A stretch of DNA of 64,000 nt from positions 75,364,728 through 75,428,727 of the forward strand of contig CM028384.1 in the NCBI GenBank assembly GCA_013146195.2, read 5' to 3'. Positions 33,641 through 45,664 of this stretch are shown piece by piece (the stretch's first letter is position 1; each line of letters begins with the position of its first letter). Source of the stretch: Codonopsis lanceolata. Lineage: Eukaryota > Streptophyta > Magnoliopsida > Asterales > Campanulaceae. Under the pieces are notes generated by a model that made no database searches, was not told the origin of the DNA, and worked only from the letters and a program-made list of their open reading frames with translations. Made by a program: the position numbers and the translations under genes.

Positions 33641-34239
33641 TTCACTTCACCAAAAAAGAAGAAGAAGAAGAAGAAAGATTTAAGATTTACACAAAAACAG
33701 AGTCAATAAAACAAACGGACCTCAGTTTTGGTGCCAGATGCTCTGAAGCATGGACTCATTGGCTGTGATGATTGGCTGATGATAATTACAGCTTCCATCA
33801 TCATTTCAGCACTTCTATTGCTTTCTCGGCTGCAAGCCACACCACTTCCAACTATCAGATATTCCTAACAATAGTTCAAGAGCATGCAACAGGTCAGAAA
33901 CATCAACTACATTCTAAAGTGATACTTGTTACAGTTGATGAAAGCTGACTAATTCCTCATAGCTTAACTATGCAAATGAAAGAACTGAAACTTCCTGCAG
34001 TTAATTGGCAAATACAAACTTCAAAGGCTCTAAACAAATGAGTTGAAAACAATCTTAATTCAAAATTATCTGGTAACATTCAGATGCCAACCATATAGCT
34101 CTCAAGAATGTAGGAATCACACTGGCGTTCATAACTGTTCTAAGAATACCAATGATGAACCATAGAATTTAAACATGCTCCAAGATTGAATGAAGCTTTG
34201 GAACCCGCCGAAACAATGGTTCTAATAGAAATGAAGGAA

Positions 34240-34960
34240 CCCCAGTCTGCCACCTTTTAACATCGTACATCTCATTCCATGTCTGTACTATCTCGTCAAT
34301 TTAGAACCCAAGACCTGCAGTGGTAAAAGTTGTGAGCAATTTCAAATACTGAAAATTTCGAAAGAGAACAAAAAAGAAAAGAACACAATAGCAATAGCTA
34401 CCTTCCAGGGTAGTCCCATTGGAACAATGGTTCTTTATCATGACAGCTATATCTGTTGGAGATGCACCAGCCAGTTCAAACTTTTCAACTAAAACCTCCA
34501 AACATTCTTCCCAAGTTGGCAAACTTAACTTGAATTCCACCACGGACCGCTCATAGAGCAATGTACCCCACAAAATGTATATCTGAGACCTCATGTTTGC
34601 CGCCTGCTCTGCAGCTTCATCAGCAAATACATCTTTAAAAAGCCCATCCAATCCCATTTTCTGCAAGTCAGCTTTATATTTATCTGCTATGTACAATCCA
34701 TTTAGGTGTTGTTCCTCCATTTCTTCCCACATCTGCATTCCCCTTTCCATGCTATCCTCAGCCTTATTGTAGAGCTCCAGGACTTGTGCAGAAGGCCCTG
34801 TCTCTAGATCAATCTTACTCCCAAGAAAGCTTTGCTTGTTCAAATTGTTGCTGCCCAAGTGCAAGAAGGCCTTCATGGAAGTCGGGTTTTATTCTAAGAG
34901 CTTCTTCGTATCTCATACCTGCCTATATTATAGTAATGTCTGCAAATGAGCAAAGCAGAC
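34240..34960 (-). pseudogene. PHOX/CLMP1-type TPR-PB1 protein, C-terminal fragment
   Basis: Minus-strand exons encode LGQQQFEQAKLS near 34830, then SKIDLETG, MERGMQMWEEMEEQ, GLDGLFKDVFADEAAEQAAN, YILWGTLLYERSVVEFKLSL and PTWEECLEVLVEKFELAGAS (34400-34800). A last exon (34317 downward) has IDEIVQTWNEMYDVKRW. This is the C-terminal region of plant carboxylate-clamp TPR plus PB1 proteins (PHOX family, including CLMP1). A stop replaces one codon in the last exon and a short deletion follows KLS. The TPR start and PB1 domain are absent. Same strand as the kinesin and DAHP synthase fragments just upstream. Confidence 0.75.
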
Positions 34961-35344
34961 CCACCAGCACAAGTTTAAAATTAAATAAAAAGAACAATCA
35001 AAATTACTGAAATAATTACCTAGGCTGCTGCTACTGCTACACCTACAACTACAACTATAACTATTTCCAGAATACTTGGAATCTGAAGATGCATAAGATG
35101 GTGTTGGCCGGAAAGATAATTGAGTTGGCTTTCAAATGCCACCAATCGTGACGACACTCTTTTAGGAACAGAAGGAGTAATCAGAATGGGTAAGTATCAT
35201 GTCTACTACAAAACATCTTATTAGATTCAAATGGAAAAATTTGGAAATCAACCATCAGTATTAGGGCAGAAAACCAGACAGATTGGCAATCCTATTGTCT
35301 GCTTCTAGCAGATAAAGACAATCTAGAAAAGTACAGATAACTCA

Positions 35345-35920
35345 CCTGACAAACAAGGCCATTTCTGAAACATGTTGTTTTCCATTTTATTGACAGACTC
35401 GCTTATCTTCTTTGAGTGCTTCAAAGCCAGTTCAGTTGTGCCAACACTGGAGATACAGAACGACAAATAAATTTAACTGCGCGGCTTAATCATAGATAGA
35501 ATAAAGCCACACTTGTAATTATGATAACCACTTCACTTTCCATTTCTGTAGTAGTGACTCTATGCGGCAATGTTTGGCAGCAGCGAAATCAGCACTGTCT
35601 TTTGCATCACTCTCTGCTTGCATAGCAAACTCTTTCCATTTTCTTTTGGCATCACTTGTAATTCCCTCGATGGATGATACATGCCCATCCATAACTGTCT
35701 TGCTTCCAATAGCAGTTTCTGTGATGCTAGCTAGCTGAGCATCAACCTGTAAGCTCAACCATCAATCTATATAGAACAAAGAAGCAAGAGAGCAAGAGAA
35801 AATGCAAAGGAAGCGATAAGACAAGCAGACAAACCATTTCTTTTTGACGAGAGATGTGATTAGACACTAACATCATCATATCAGCAATGTGCTTTTCAGC
35901 CTCAGATTTTGATTGCTCCT
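35345..35920 (-). pseudogene. Kinesin-5 (BimC-type) C-terminal fragment
   Basis: Minus-strand exons: about 35920-35835 (EQSKSEAEKHIADMMMLVSN), 35748-35540 (SDAKRKWKEFAMQAESDAKD, then SADFAAAKHCRIESLLQK) and about 35450-35345 (TTELALKHSKKISESVNKME). This order matches the tail of plant kinesin-5 motors. No motor domain is present. The exon at 35540 is followed by a 33-bp segment that is repeated at the end of the DAHP synthase fragment (about 35944-35977). Confidence 0.75.
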
Positions 35921-35977
35921 ACAAAATTATAGGGTGATCAGCAATAAAGCCACACTTGTAATTATGATAACCACTTC

Positions 35978-36488
35978 CTAGTGAGTGATTGCTCATAAGG
36001 TAAAAGCAAGCACTCATGAGATGTCCAGAATTCGGTTGTTGCCATGATAGGGTGATCAGCGGTGAGTCCAACAGCCAACACGGATCCTAAGTCCTCATCA
36101 ACCCTGTGAGCTAGTTCCTGGTACCTGTTAAAGCAAAAAAGATAACTCGTAATTCGTAAACAACAAAACACGTGAACTTAAAGTATTAAGAAAGTCTTGA
36201 TCAGAGCGACATTTAGTTAATTAATTGTTAAGAATTAACCATAGTTGTGAAAATATAACAGCCAAATGGATATGGAAAAAGGGAAATTAACCACACAAAC
36301 GGATCACGACAAAGCACAAGCTAATATAAATGCCCCAAAGCTAATTTAACATTTCTTTTATTTCCACGAACCTGTCTCCTTGCTCGCTGTTTGCGACAAA
36401 ATCAAGGTTCCATTGTGTAACTCTCTGCATGGCAGCGTACCCTCCATTTGCAAATGCTCTAAGAAGGTTGAGAGTTGCTGCAACCTGA
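35978..36488 (-). pseudogene. DAHP synthase fragment, downstream part
   Basis: Minus-strand exon 36488-36372 encodes LLRAFANGGYAAMQRVTQWN then LDFVANSEQGDR and ends at a GT donor; the next exon (36125-35978) encodes YQELAHRVDEDLG and MATTEFWTSHECLLLPYEQS. These are hallmark sequences of plant plastid 3-deoxy-D-arabino-heptulosonate 7-phosphate synthase, first step of the shikimate pathway. The exon is split by the CACTA at 36489-43091 and resumes at 43092. Downstream of the second exon the gene is replaced by kinesin-5 sequence. Confidence 0.85.
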
Positions 36489-36524
36489 CACTACGAAAAA
36501 ACTCGGGATTGCCATGGACACATT

Positions 36525-36975
36525 TCCTTGGCAAATTATACAAATTCCTTGGTAAAAACAATTTACCGTGGAAAAAGTTTCCTTGGCAAACTTCAGAATT
36601 TTCCTTGGCATTTGCTCCCTTGGTAACGTTGCCGAGGAAATGTAATTCCTTGGCAAATTGCTTAGATATTTCCAAGGAATTTGTCTTTGGTAATTTCGGA
36701 TCCATTGTTTGAAAAATGAACATGTTTTCCTTGAGAATATTTTTCTTACGAAATTACTTACGAATTTATTTCCTTGGTATAAATAAAAAATATTATATAT
36801 AATTTTTAATTTCCTTGGCAATATTTATTTTACCAATGAATATTTCCTAGCTAAAATTCCTTGGTATCTATTTATTATATTTAATATATTTATATTTCCA
36901 GGAATTCCAAGGAACTTTCCTTGGTAATATTCCTTGCTAAATTTTACTATTGAGAAATATTCCTTGGCAAAATTC
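36525..36975. repeat. Subterminal TTCCTTGG motif array, left
   Basis: About a dozen copies of ttccttgg followed by c/taa, in both orientations, spaced 15-50 bp. Such arrays are where the CACTA TNPA-type protein binds in En/Spm. The matching right array is at about 42528-43080. Confidence 0.8.
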
Positions 36976-37306
36976 CTAGGTAAAATGATGGTATATTTAT
37001 TAATAATTACAAATACTATTTGTACCAAACAAATATTCAAAATCTTAAAAAACATTAAAAACAATATCTAAAACATTTATTCATTTGAAACAATATCGAA
37101 GGACTAATTGTTCATTCAAAACGATATCTAAGTATCCACATTCGTTCATAAATCTCAATGATCAACAAAGAACTCGATACAAAGATCTTAAATCTAATAT
37201 CAGTTTTGTAAACAATTTCGACTCAAATTTTGAATCAAAACCCACAATGAACTAGGTGAAACTAGGATAAAGGAATGTGAATATTGTCACCCATTGAATG
37301 AGGAGT

Positions 37307-37680
37307 CTAAGGAGAGACTTGGTTTTCATTTAGCATGGATGAGAATACTACTCTAAAAGTTTCTTGCCATGCACACATTTGTAATATTTGAATAGCCTCT
37401 TCCGGTGTGGCGTCTGCTAAAAGTTGTGATGCTGAACAATTGCAATTCTTTGATGGTGATGAGGAACCACTAACATTGGATGTGATTACCGGAATGGAGT
37501 TGACAAACCCGTAGACACGATCCTTTCTCCTAGTATTACCCCCAACCTTCTTAACTGCATCTCTCCAAAGCGACCCAAAAAACTTTGAGGCCTGGTCAGG
37601 TTCGGTTGTAGCTTCTACTTCAGCCATAGGATCACTCTCAAGCTCACCCAATGCAACTTTGGAGGTATACTCCATCTGAA
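37307..37680 (-). pseudogene. CACTA-associated transposase fragment (Ptta/En-Spm type)
   Basis: The minus strand encodes about 120 residues with ELESDPMAEVEATTEPDQAS, FGSLWRDAVKKVGGNTRRKD and RVYGFVNSIPVI, ending at 37307. This resembles the C-terminal part of the second (TNPA-like) protein of plant CACTA elements, though I assign it on style rather than on a clear motif. An intron-like T-rich tract precedes it. Confidence 0.55.
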
Positions 37681-38440
37681 CACAATAAAATAAATAAACC
37701 ATTACCTTCCTAAAGGAAAAGAAACAAATAAACAAATAAATCAATGTATCATTATTGTTATCTACAAATCGAGGACATCATCAACTTATCGGCTCTACCT
37801 AAAACAATGATACTGTTTTGGAAAAGAAAACCAATCCAAGCATTACAAATTTTGATAGACAAATACAGGGTTGACCTAAAACATTAATTGATTGTTGCAC
37901 AACATGAATGTTAAAATGAAAAGCAGTTAACTCATGTTTTATTAGTAAACAAATTGTTGGAATTGAGAATGGCCTCAATTCATGTTTTATGATGCAGGTG
38001 GGTGATGTAATTACTCAGTCATGGAACACATTTGACATTTGTCGAAGTCCCATTTAGTGAAAGATAAAACAATGCTGTGGACTATAATCTATAATAAAAT
38101 AGACTAGGCAGTGAGCTACATTCTTAACTCTTAAATGACCCAAGCACATGCTCGATTCACCCTTTTCCCAACACATTGTATACCAAATATTATGCCTCTA
38201 CATATGTCTAGTTTGTCACCTTTGCTAACAAAATGTACAATCTCACTTCCAGTTATGTGTTCAACTGCTTCACCAAAATATAATTGACAAATATGTAACA
38301 TGTGTTTGACATTTAAAGTGATAAACATAAAGAAGAGACATTATAAGTAATGACCACAACGTAAACAATCATAGAGGAGACATAGACATGGAAATAAAAT
38401 TACAACATAAAAAACTTAAAAACAAACTAGGCTCTTAGAT

Positions 38441-38718
38441 ATGTCAAGAAGAAGCGAGATGAAACATGCTTACAATCTCTCTAAATGCTTGTCGATTGGA
38501 ATTGATCCCACAATTTGCATCGTCAACCCGAACATGCCCTTCAATCGATTTTCCTTATTTTTCCCACCTTGCAATATATTTTGCAAATACGTCTTCTCCC
38601 ATCCAAGTTGGCTTTGTACCCTTCAGCCAATCCTTCTTAGCATCACAAATAACGTCTAAATACCGTGCACTCGCCACTAAATTCCAGGCTTCGCGTAAAA
38701 CATCATCTGAACGGGCCA
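38441..38718 (-). pseudogene. CACTA-associated transposase fragment, upstream exon
   Basis: The minus strand starts MARSDDVLREAWNLVASARY and continues with VICDAKKDWLKGTKPTWMGE, AKYIARWEK, a stop, then HVRVDDANCG. The internal stop breaks the frame. It lies upstream of, and on the same strand as, the fragment at 37307-37680, so they may be exons of one TNPA-like gene. Confidence 0.5.
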
Positions 38719-38924
38719 TTCATTATCCTACATATTACAAAGTCAAAAAGAAAAGTGTACAAATTAGAAAACTGGAATATAACAGTTTGCACAAGAAAAA
38801 TTAAAACACTTTGCATATATACCTTACTATCCTTGTGAGGCCCCCAGTAGAACGTGGCCTGAAATTTACATTTATAACATATAATATAATGAAAATTATT
38901 ATTCTCAAGTAAAAGATAATGTGT

Positions 38925-39124
38925 GATTTGGCTACACTAGCTGGCATAAATTTTGCATTCTTATATAGCGTACTACATGGACACTTGATCTTGTCTCCGT
39001 CCATAAAACGAGGGTGGGCCTTTGCAAATTCAATAAACGAAGCAACACCTTTAATAAAATCAGGATTTACGGAGTTATCTGGTAAGGTACTTTTGTACAT
39101 CCAACTACGGTCATGTGTAGACAT
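38925..39124 (-). pseudogene. CACTA TNP2 N-terminal (transposase-associated) domain
   Basis: The minus strand encodes MSTHDRSWMYKSTLPDNSVN, then FIKGVASFIEFAKAHPRFMD and GDKIKCPC, homologous to the N-terminus of the transposase at 9322. The second Cys pair and the whole TNP2 domain are missing; after about 65 residues the frame runs into unrelated AT-rich sequence. Confidence 0.8.
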
Positions 39125-40599
39125 AACAAATTGATCTTTGTTTATCTACAAAATTAGTATCATAACAAGTTAAATTTTCATAGCATAATATTGCATATAT
39201 GGTAAACCACCTAAACATGAATATCATCAAAATAAGTAGCAATAAAAAAGAAAGAGAAGGACACCTTTCTCAATAGAACTTAGCACAATGCAACAATGAA
39301 ACCTGAAATAATAGGATAATTGATGAGAACGCCCAACTTGCGATAGTTCTTTCTAAAGAAAAATTAATAACATCCTTGATGAGCTAGATCAGAAAGACAA
39401 CAGAATCTAACCACATTCGCTATAGTTCAGGTGTGGTGAACTTTCATTAAAAAAAGATAGAACAACAGACAAATCTTTGTTCTATTAAAAACATGCTAAT
39501 TTGGCTTAGAAAACATTGACATGTACCCAGGATTTTGGTGGAGCATAGGAGTGGAGGCACAAAATATAGAGAAGGATTGAAGGAATATATCAGTTTTCTT
39601 AGCAGTAGTTATGGGTTTCTGATTTAAGTTAAACCACAACCATTTATTATCTTTTTAAACAAAAAATATGATGAAAAAAATTGAAATGAAACATACTACA
39701 TTGAGATGCATGCCTCCAAGTCGAAGATGCACAAACATTTTTGTATGTCCTCAAATTGGACAAGCTTTTGAAATTGACATAGTACTAAAGAGCACTCATT
39801 TTGACTAACCAGTAACCACCACCTAGTAAACAAGTTCTAAGAACTAAGAAGTAAGAAGGGCATTATCATTTATTAATACTCCCTAATTTTATTATAATAA
39901 TAGAGTGAGAGTGACTCCCTCCAGAGTTGAAGGTGGTTTTAATCTATCTTTATTTAGACTGTAGAGAGTTGGCATTGATGTGAAAGAGCAATCCAGTTTT
40001 AGTGGATGATGGTCCCTGATTCAGTAGAATACATCTCCAATGTGTATGTGTGGATAAATATAGAAAGTAAAAAAATATATTTAAAATCAAAAGGATAATT
40101 CTGTCTCCATTTTAATAAAGTTTGAAAGCAGTATAACACCTTGAGAGTTGACCCCATACATTTTGTTATAGATTAATAAGAAATATGATCTTAGTTAAAC
40201 TTTAAGGAACATTATTATTAGACAACAGAGCATATTCCATGTTTACAGTGCCTAGAAAGCAAATAAATATCTAACCCAACACCACTTCATCTTTAAACAA
40301 ACAAGTGGAAAAAAGATGTAGCAGCGTACCAAGGTGAAAAAAGGCATGTAGGCGAAGGGGAAGTTCTTGCTAACGACGGGATTTGTAGGCGAAGTGGAAG
40401 TTCTTGCTAACGATGGGATTCATATCATTGAGTTGGAACACGAATACACGATGCAAGCAAGATTTTTTTTAAAAAGCAATTAAAAAAAATCATGATACAA
40501 ACTTTTTAAAACTGGATACAAACCTGTCCCTCAGTCTTCCTCCGTCTTCAATTCCAAAACTTTTAAAAACTGGATAACAATTCCAAAAAAAATCATGAA
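39125..40599. other. CACTA 1 interior, non-coding
   Basis: AT-rich, with no sustained frame or recognisable protein. A 34-bp near-tandem (tgtaggcgaagtggaagttcttgctaac) occurs around 40346-40415. Confidence 0.4.
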
Positions 40600-40605
40600 T
40601 TGGCT

Positions 40606-41095
40606 ATGGGAGTGCAATTAGCAGCTGGGGAGCAAGCGTTAATGGAAGACGCCAATTTCAGTGACTTAGAATTGGCTTACCGTATCCGGGACGCCCTCAA
40701 ATTGGTTCCTTCGGGTGACACAGATCATTATGATGAGCTGATTGGAGTTTTACATCACAATCAAAGACTTGGCCCTGATGAGGTGGCCTTGCTTGTGACT
40801 AGTTTGAAGGCAATCTCCGGAGCAGTTTCCTCTATAGATATCGGTCATCACCGGGATCTTCTTTCTGCTATATGTGGAATGAGCTTGTGGAACTACGGAC
40901 CTGATGTGATGGATGCATTGGTCGACTTGCAAAAAAAGAGCAAGTTCTTAACCATGTTCATTCTGCACTGAAAGATATTGCTGATTTAGTGCCTCTTTCA
41001 CCGTTGAGACTGGAGCAAATTATCAGGGAAAGAGTGCCAAACATATTTACCAAGGAAGCTATGATTGTGATATACGTGGAAATAATATTAGGTCA
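40606..41095 (+). pseudogene. RRN3-like (Pol I initiation factor) fragment in CACTA 1
   Basis: The plus strand starts MGVQLAAGEQALMEDANFSD and continues RIRDALKLVPSGDTDHYDEL, GPDEVALLVTSLKAISGAVS and LWNYGPDVMDALVDLQ, resembling the N-terminal region of plant RRN3, the RNA polymerase I-specific initiation factor. At about 40935 the frame shifts; the other frame continues EQVLNHVHSALKDIADLVPL then IFTKEAMIVIYVE, also RRN3-like. A middle segment expected between the two parts is missing, and no introns are seen. It lies on the opposite strand to the transposase remnants. Confidence 0.65.
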
Positions 41096-42430
41096 TAATT
41101 ACAAAAATACTAAAGCATAATCAATATGTTTATAGCAAATGTGAGGATAAAGTTAAAATAGTACGAAGTTGATAAACATATTTTTTTTAAAGTCGACTCT
41201 GAAAGTGAAACATCTCAAAATAATATGATTAGACTCTTTGTCCGGAACGAAGGGTAATTGGTAAAGCAAAAATTTTCTTCCCAGCAGAGCTCCAGGGCGC
41301 TAATCGAGGACAACCCCCGCCCCTGAATTGACTAGCCAGGACGGTCGTCTTCTTTTGAGTCTCATGTTAGATATCATCTTATGAAATATGAGTTTGTGTT
41401 TACTTAAGTGGAATACTAACGTATACAATTCAACAATCATTCGGATATATCTCCTTTACCCATGCACTTGTGTCATATCATGCTCTTATCTTATCAAGTA
41501 CTCTACATCATGCCAAACATGCCGACATGGAAACCAAGTTCGTATTTTTGTGGTCATGTGTCAAAGTGAGGAAATGAGCTAGCAATAAAAGTTTTAATGA
41601 CTTCCTTAGATGATGATATCATAAATAAGCGTTGGGAAAATGGCTTATATGTGTGTATGTGTCACCTACTATTTTAAATTTCATATTAGTACTCGAGCAA
41701 ATATCATTGAATGCCTACAAAAGAAGTACTTGTTTGATCTCCATTAAATTGGGTGTATGTGTCCACTACTTCTTCAAAATGACAACCTTTTAATCTCCCA
41801 TTTTACCATTGATTTGATTGAAACGTTAATTGATGAATTCACTCTCACATGGGAACCTTAGAAAATACACATTATCATAATATTTATAATATAGACATAC
41901 AATTAATTTTCTTAATTTTTGTGTGTTTGATCAAATATGACACACTTTTAGAAACAAAAAGAGTAATTAATAGACTAAGAAATCATTGGTAATTTACTAA
42001 TAGAATCGTATACATAACAAAATAATTGCTTATGTCTAAAATTTAAATAATAATTTATTTATCTGTAATAAGGAAATGGTAAGAGGCCACACTGTTTGAC
42101 CCATATACACATGCATGCGACCCGACGAACCGACTTTGCTTAATTTTTTTGTTAATATTTTTATTATAAATTTTTTGAAGCGAACTTGAGAATTTTATAT
42201 GTATATCATAAATTATTAAAAACAAATTTTTATACCATTAAAAAAATACTTATACATAGATGAGTATTCTAATTTTTGTAATTATGTTGGTGGTTAGATA
42301 TGTAAATATTAACTAAATAATTAAGATATATGTGTATATTTTTATATATTAGTTTTAAATATATCTAATATATAATAAATATATTGTTATAAAAATAAGT
42401 ATTTTTCTGTTGAGAAACCATTATAATAAA
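41096..42430. other. CACTA 1 interior, non-coding
   Basis: AT-rich DNA without a gene that I can support. Confidence 0.4.
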
Positions 42431-42448
42431 TTTGTGTGTGTGTGTGTG

Positions 42449-42497
<49 letters not shown>
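42431..42497 (+). repeat. (GT)n(CT)n(AT)n compound microsatellite
   Basis: Three consecutive dinucleotide runs immediately before the right subterminal array of CACTA 1. Confidence 0.9.
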
Positions 42498-42498
<1 letters not shown>

Positions 42499-42527
42499 TC
42501 AAAAAATACCCCAAGGATTTCACCAAG

Positions 42528-43080
42528 GACTTCTTTCCTTGGTATTTATTCCTCTGCAATTTCCTTGGTGATTTTGGCGGAAATTTTTCCCTCAATTTTT
42601 TTCATGGTTTTCATAATTGCCTAGGAATATATTCCTTGGTAATTTTGGAGGGAAATTTAGCGCCAAAAAAAAAATTGGATCTACAAAATTTCTCAATGAA
42701 AATTATTACTAGTAGTTTTAGATGAATTATTTCCTTGGTAGTTTCCTAGCTAAAATTGGCTAGATACTTTCCAAGGAATTTAAAATGGATTTTTTCCTAG
42801 GAAATACATTCCTTGGTAAATTCTTTGGAAATTCCCGTGGGAATTATATTCCTCGTGAAATTCGTCGGTATTTCCCATGGAATTTAGGTTCCTTGGCAAA
42901 ATCCTTGGAAATTTCCCTACGAACATAACTCCTCTCTGAATTCCTTGGCAGTCACCATGGAAAATATTTTCCTTGGTATGTTCCTCGGCTTATTCGGGAA
43001 ATAGAATTCCTAGGTAAATTCCACGGGAATTACCATGGAATTATATTTCCTTGGTAAATTGTCCTTGGTAATACCGAGTT
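42528..43080. repeat. Subterminal TTCCTTGG motif array, right
   Basis: More than ten copies of ttccttggtaa-type motifs and variants (aattcctaggtaa, ttccttggcaa) up to the right terminal repeat. Confidence 0.8.
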
Positions 43081-43094
43081 TTTTCGTAGTGTGA

Positions 43095-44395
43095 GCATAA
43101 GCCCTCACCATTTTTTGAGGATCTGGAGTCAGTGACTTCTCGTTGAAAGCATCACCATTGATGTTATCTCATTTGTAGCTTGGAAGTTTCACTCCATCCT
43201 TCTCCTCATATGTATCCGATCTCGACTTTGCAAACTGACCCGCCATTCTTCCCACCTAAAAAACATATATCCCACCCGAAAAATTATATATCATTCTCAT
43301 CTAATTCGACCATACAAGAAAATAAATGAAAATGCTACACTTATAAGTTCACTTCATTCATTTCATGAAAGAGACATAAATAGAATGAAAAAATAATAGT
43401 AATAAAGATCGTGGCTAACAAATCTTCATATGCTGATAACTACCAAACAAATCTTCACTTTTTTAAGAAAAAGAGAGAAATCAAAATTCCATATTTGACT
43501 TTTTTCGTCAAACTTGATTACAATTTCACCAAACATTTATACAACTTTACTTGTCTTTACAAATTTATTTCTAAAACTTGCAATCGATAGTATTTCAAAT
43601 ACAAATTAAAAAAATTAATTGACCCTATAATATATATTGGATTGTCTCCTATTTCCCAATGATGATCGTACAAGGGTGGGACTCATCACCAAAATAGCAT
43701 CAATCGAAGAAATGAAAAAATCAAAAAACGATCAAAGAGAAGAAATTAAAAAATAAACACTTTCTTTCTAAAACCTGGAAACAATAGACTTTCTTTATAG
43801 AAGGTGAGAAAATAGTAAATATATATGTTGAATATTAATTTAACTTTATCGGATTTATTTTATTCTTTTCCTTTGGGGCCAGGGGACAAGGAGGGTAGAA
43901 AATTCTGTACAACTAGATTTTGTCTTCTTTCCTCTAAATACATCTAGCCATGATAAAGGTACAACCATGTCAACCAACATTCAAACTGCCTAGCATTCAA
44001 TGAAAGTGACCAAGAAAACTTTTTTTTTTTTTAGAAAGATAACCAAAATGAAGCTAGATCTTTCATAATTAGACAATGGAATATCATGAATTCGAAAACC
44101 CATTAACGAATGATTATGATATCTTCAATTCATAAACTGCATTAGAAAAAAAACGAAATTACCTTAATGATGGGGACTTGACCACCAAACATAAGAACAA
44201 CACTCATCTGAAGAAGAAGTCGGAATGTATCACGAATGTTAACAAAGATCGAACTCCTTGAAACTCTCAAAGACAATCTCCTCCCCGCAACAAAAATGCA
44301 TTCCCCATCGCCGCCTCCGCCACCTCTTCCAAGTGCCTCGCCTCTCCGGCGAACACAATCGGAGGGAACGCCGTGAGGGTTTCGAGAACTTAATT
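43095..44395 (-). pseudogene. DAHP synthase fragment, upstream part
   Basis: Minus-strand exon 44395-44163 encodes LETLTAFPPIVFAGEARHLE and EAAMGNAFLLRGGDC, then in another frame DTFRLLLQMSVVLMFGGQVP. An intron (44162-43256) follows, then exon 43255-43095 encoding GRMAGQFAKSRSDTYEEKDG, DNINGDAFNEK and DPQKMVRAYA. The two breaks are a frameshift after GGDC and a stop in place of a Gly before DNINGD. The exon continues at 36488 across the CACTA insertion. The transit peptide and the first part of the enzyme are missing. Confidence 0.85.
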
Positions 44396-45009
44396 GAGAT
44401 CACACTAAAATACCAAAACTAGTTATATATCAAACCCATGCTAATTCTTGAAAATTTATCCAATTTCTTCTTTGTCATTTCATCAAACACATTGAGTGCA
44501 ATTTTCGCTTTTAATTTTAGTAACTAAAAGACTGAAATTAACACACAAATCCCATTGTTTATTCTCAAACACCAAAAAAAAAAAAAAAACTAAGCAGAGT
44601 TGTAGAAAGGAAATATGTAATTCATGAAATTAAATCTATTTTGATAGATGTTTTTACCTCCAAAGTAGTTTGGCAGGTAAAAAATAAGTGTTTGTTGTAC
44701 TCCCAACGATTTCTGATAACCTAAAACAATCTCCCGTTTAGTTCTTCGAAAGAAATTACTAAACTTAAACTAAAATTTGAAAGGAGGAGGGATGGACTTA
44801 CAGTGAAGAAGAATCTATTGGAACTTCTGTGGCAGAGGCCGAGGGTGAATGCGATGTGTTATAGTAGGCGCCTAGGCGGTAGAAACTTTAGGTTTCTATC
44901 ACGCTCATTCACTCTCTTCTGTGATTGTTTGATTGGGGTAGGGGAAAATAGACTAAGCGGGAGGAGAAAATAGACTAAGGGGGGAAACTATGCCGCGCTT
45001 TTTTTTGGT
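44396..45009. other. Upstream flank of the DAHP synthase fragment
   Basis: AT-rich with A runs; no gene seen. Leads into the terminal repeat region of CACTA 2. Confidence 0.4.
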
Positions 45010-45339
45010 GTAGGCTATCACAACGTTTTTTTAAAATAAATGTTGTAAAACCTACTGACTTTAATACGAAGTTTTAAAAAATCGTAAGACATAATACAAC
45101 GTTTATAACAAAACGTTGTCAATAGTCTGAAATAAAGACAATGTTTCCTCACTAAACGTTGTGAAAATTGCTCACATACAACGTTGTAAAAATAAACGTT
45201 GTCTAAACACAACCAAAAACTAGAAAATGACTATCTACAACGTTTTTTTGTAAAAATGTTGTCTAAACCAACCCAATTACAACGTTTCCTAAAAAACGTT
45301 GTAGTTAAAACGTTGTGAATACCCTATTTTCTTGTAGTG
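45010..45339. mobile_element. CACTA element 2, right terminal region
   Basis: Ends ttttcttgtagtg, the complement of CACTACAAGAAAA, preceded by many acaacgttt/aaacgttgt motifs. The next bases are ATA followed by the MULE TIR. The left end is not visible; it may lie in the gap at 32012. By position this element probably carries the DAHP synthase, kinesin-5 and PHOX fragments. Confidence 0.8.
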
Positions 45340-45432
45340 ATAGGGTTTTGTTAAGAGATTACCCCCTGATGGGGTTACCGTCACTTTTGCCATTAGACGT
45401 TTTTTGAAAACCCAAATATACCCTTACGTTTT
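45340..45432. repeat. MULE terminal inverted repeat, left end of copy C
   Basis: Begins atagggttttgttaagagat and matches the complement of 60493-60586 with two mismatches near the middle. The right-hand copies extend outward beyond the equivalent of position 45340, where the CACTA 2 end now lies. Confidence 0.85.
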
Positions 45433-45664
45433 AGCGAGCTGGGCGTATACAAACCAGAGACTGTCTTCCATTTTCTTCATTTCATCCATTCTATCATCTC
45501 ACTACACTTCTCACTACACTATCTAAGCCCTAAATTCAGAGAAATTTCGCCTAGGGTTGAGTTCTTTCGATTTTAATTGTTTGTTTAGTTTCGATAACCT
45601 AAACGTTCTTCCCTTTCATCTACAAATTTAGTTCAATCGATCTCTGTAATTCGAAAAGGGGGTC

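Larger units (their letters stand above)
36489..43091 (-). mobile_element. CACTA element 1, inside the DAHP synthase exon
   Basis: 6603 bp, with terminal repeats CACTACGAAAAAACTCGG at both ends and a 3-bp target-site duplication TGA (36486-36488 and 43092-43094). Subterminal regions are filled with ttccttggtaa/ttccttggcaa motifs. The interior carries TNP-type remnants on the minus strand and an RRN3-like fragment on the plus strand. Confidence 0.95.

Noticed and set aside
36459..37064. Minus-strand ORFs in the CACTA 1 subterminal region
   Set aside because: They are built from the TTCCTTGG motif array and have no protein-like composition.
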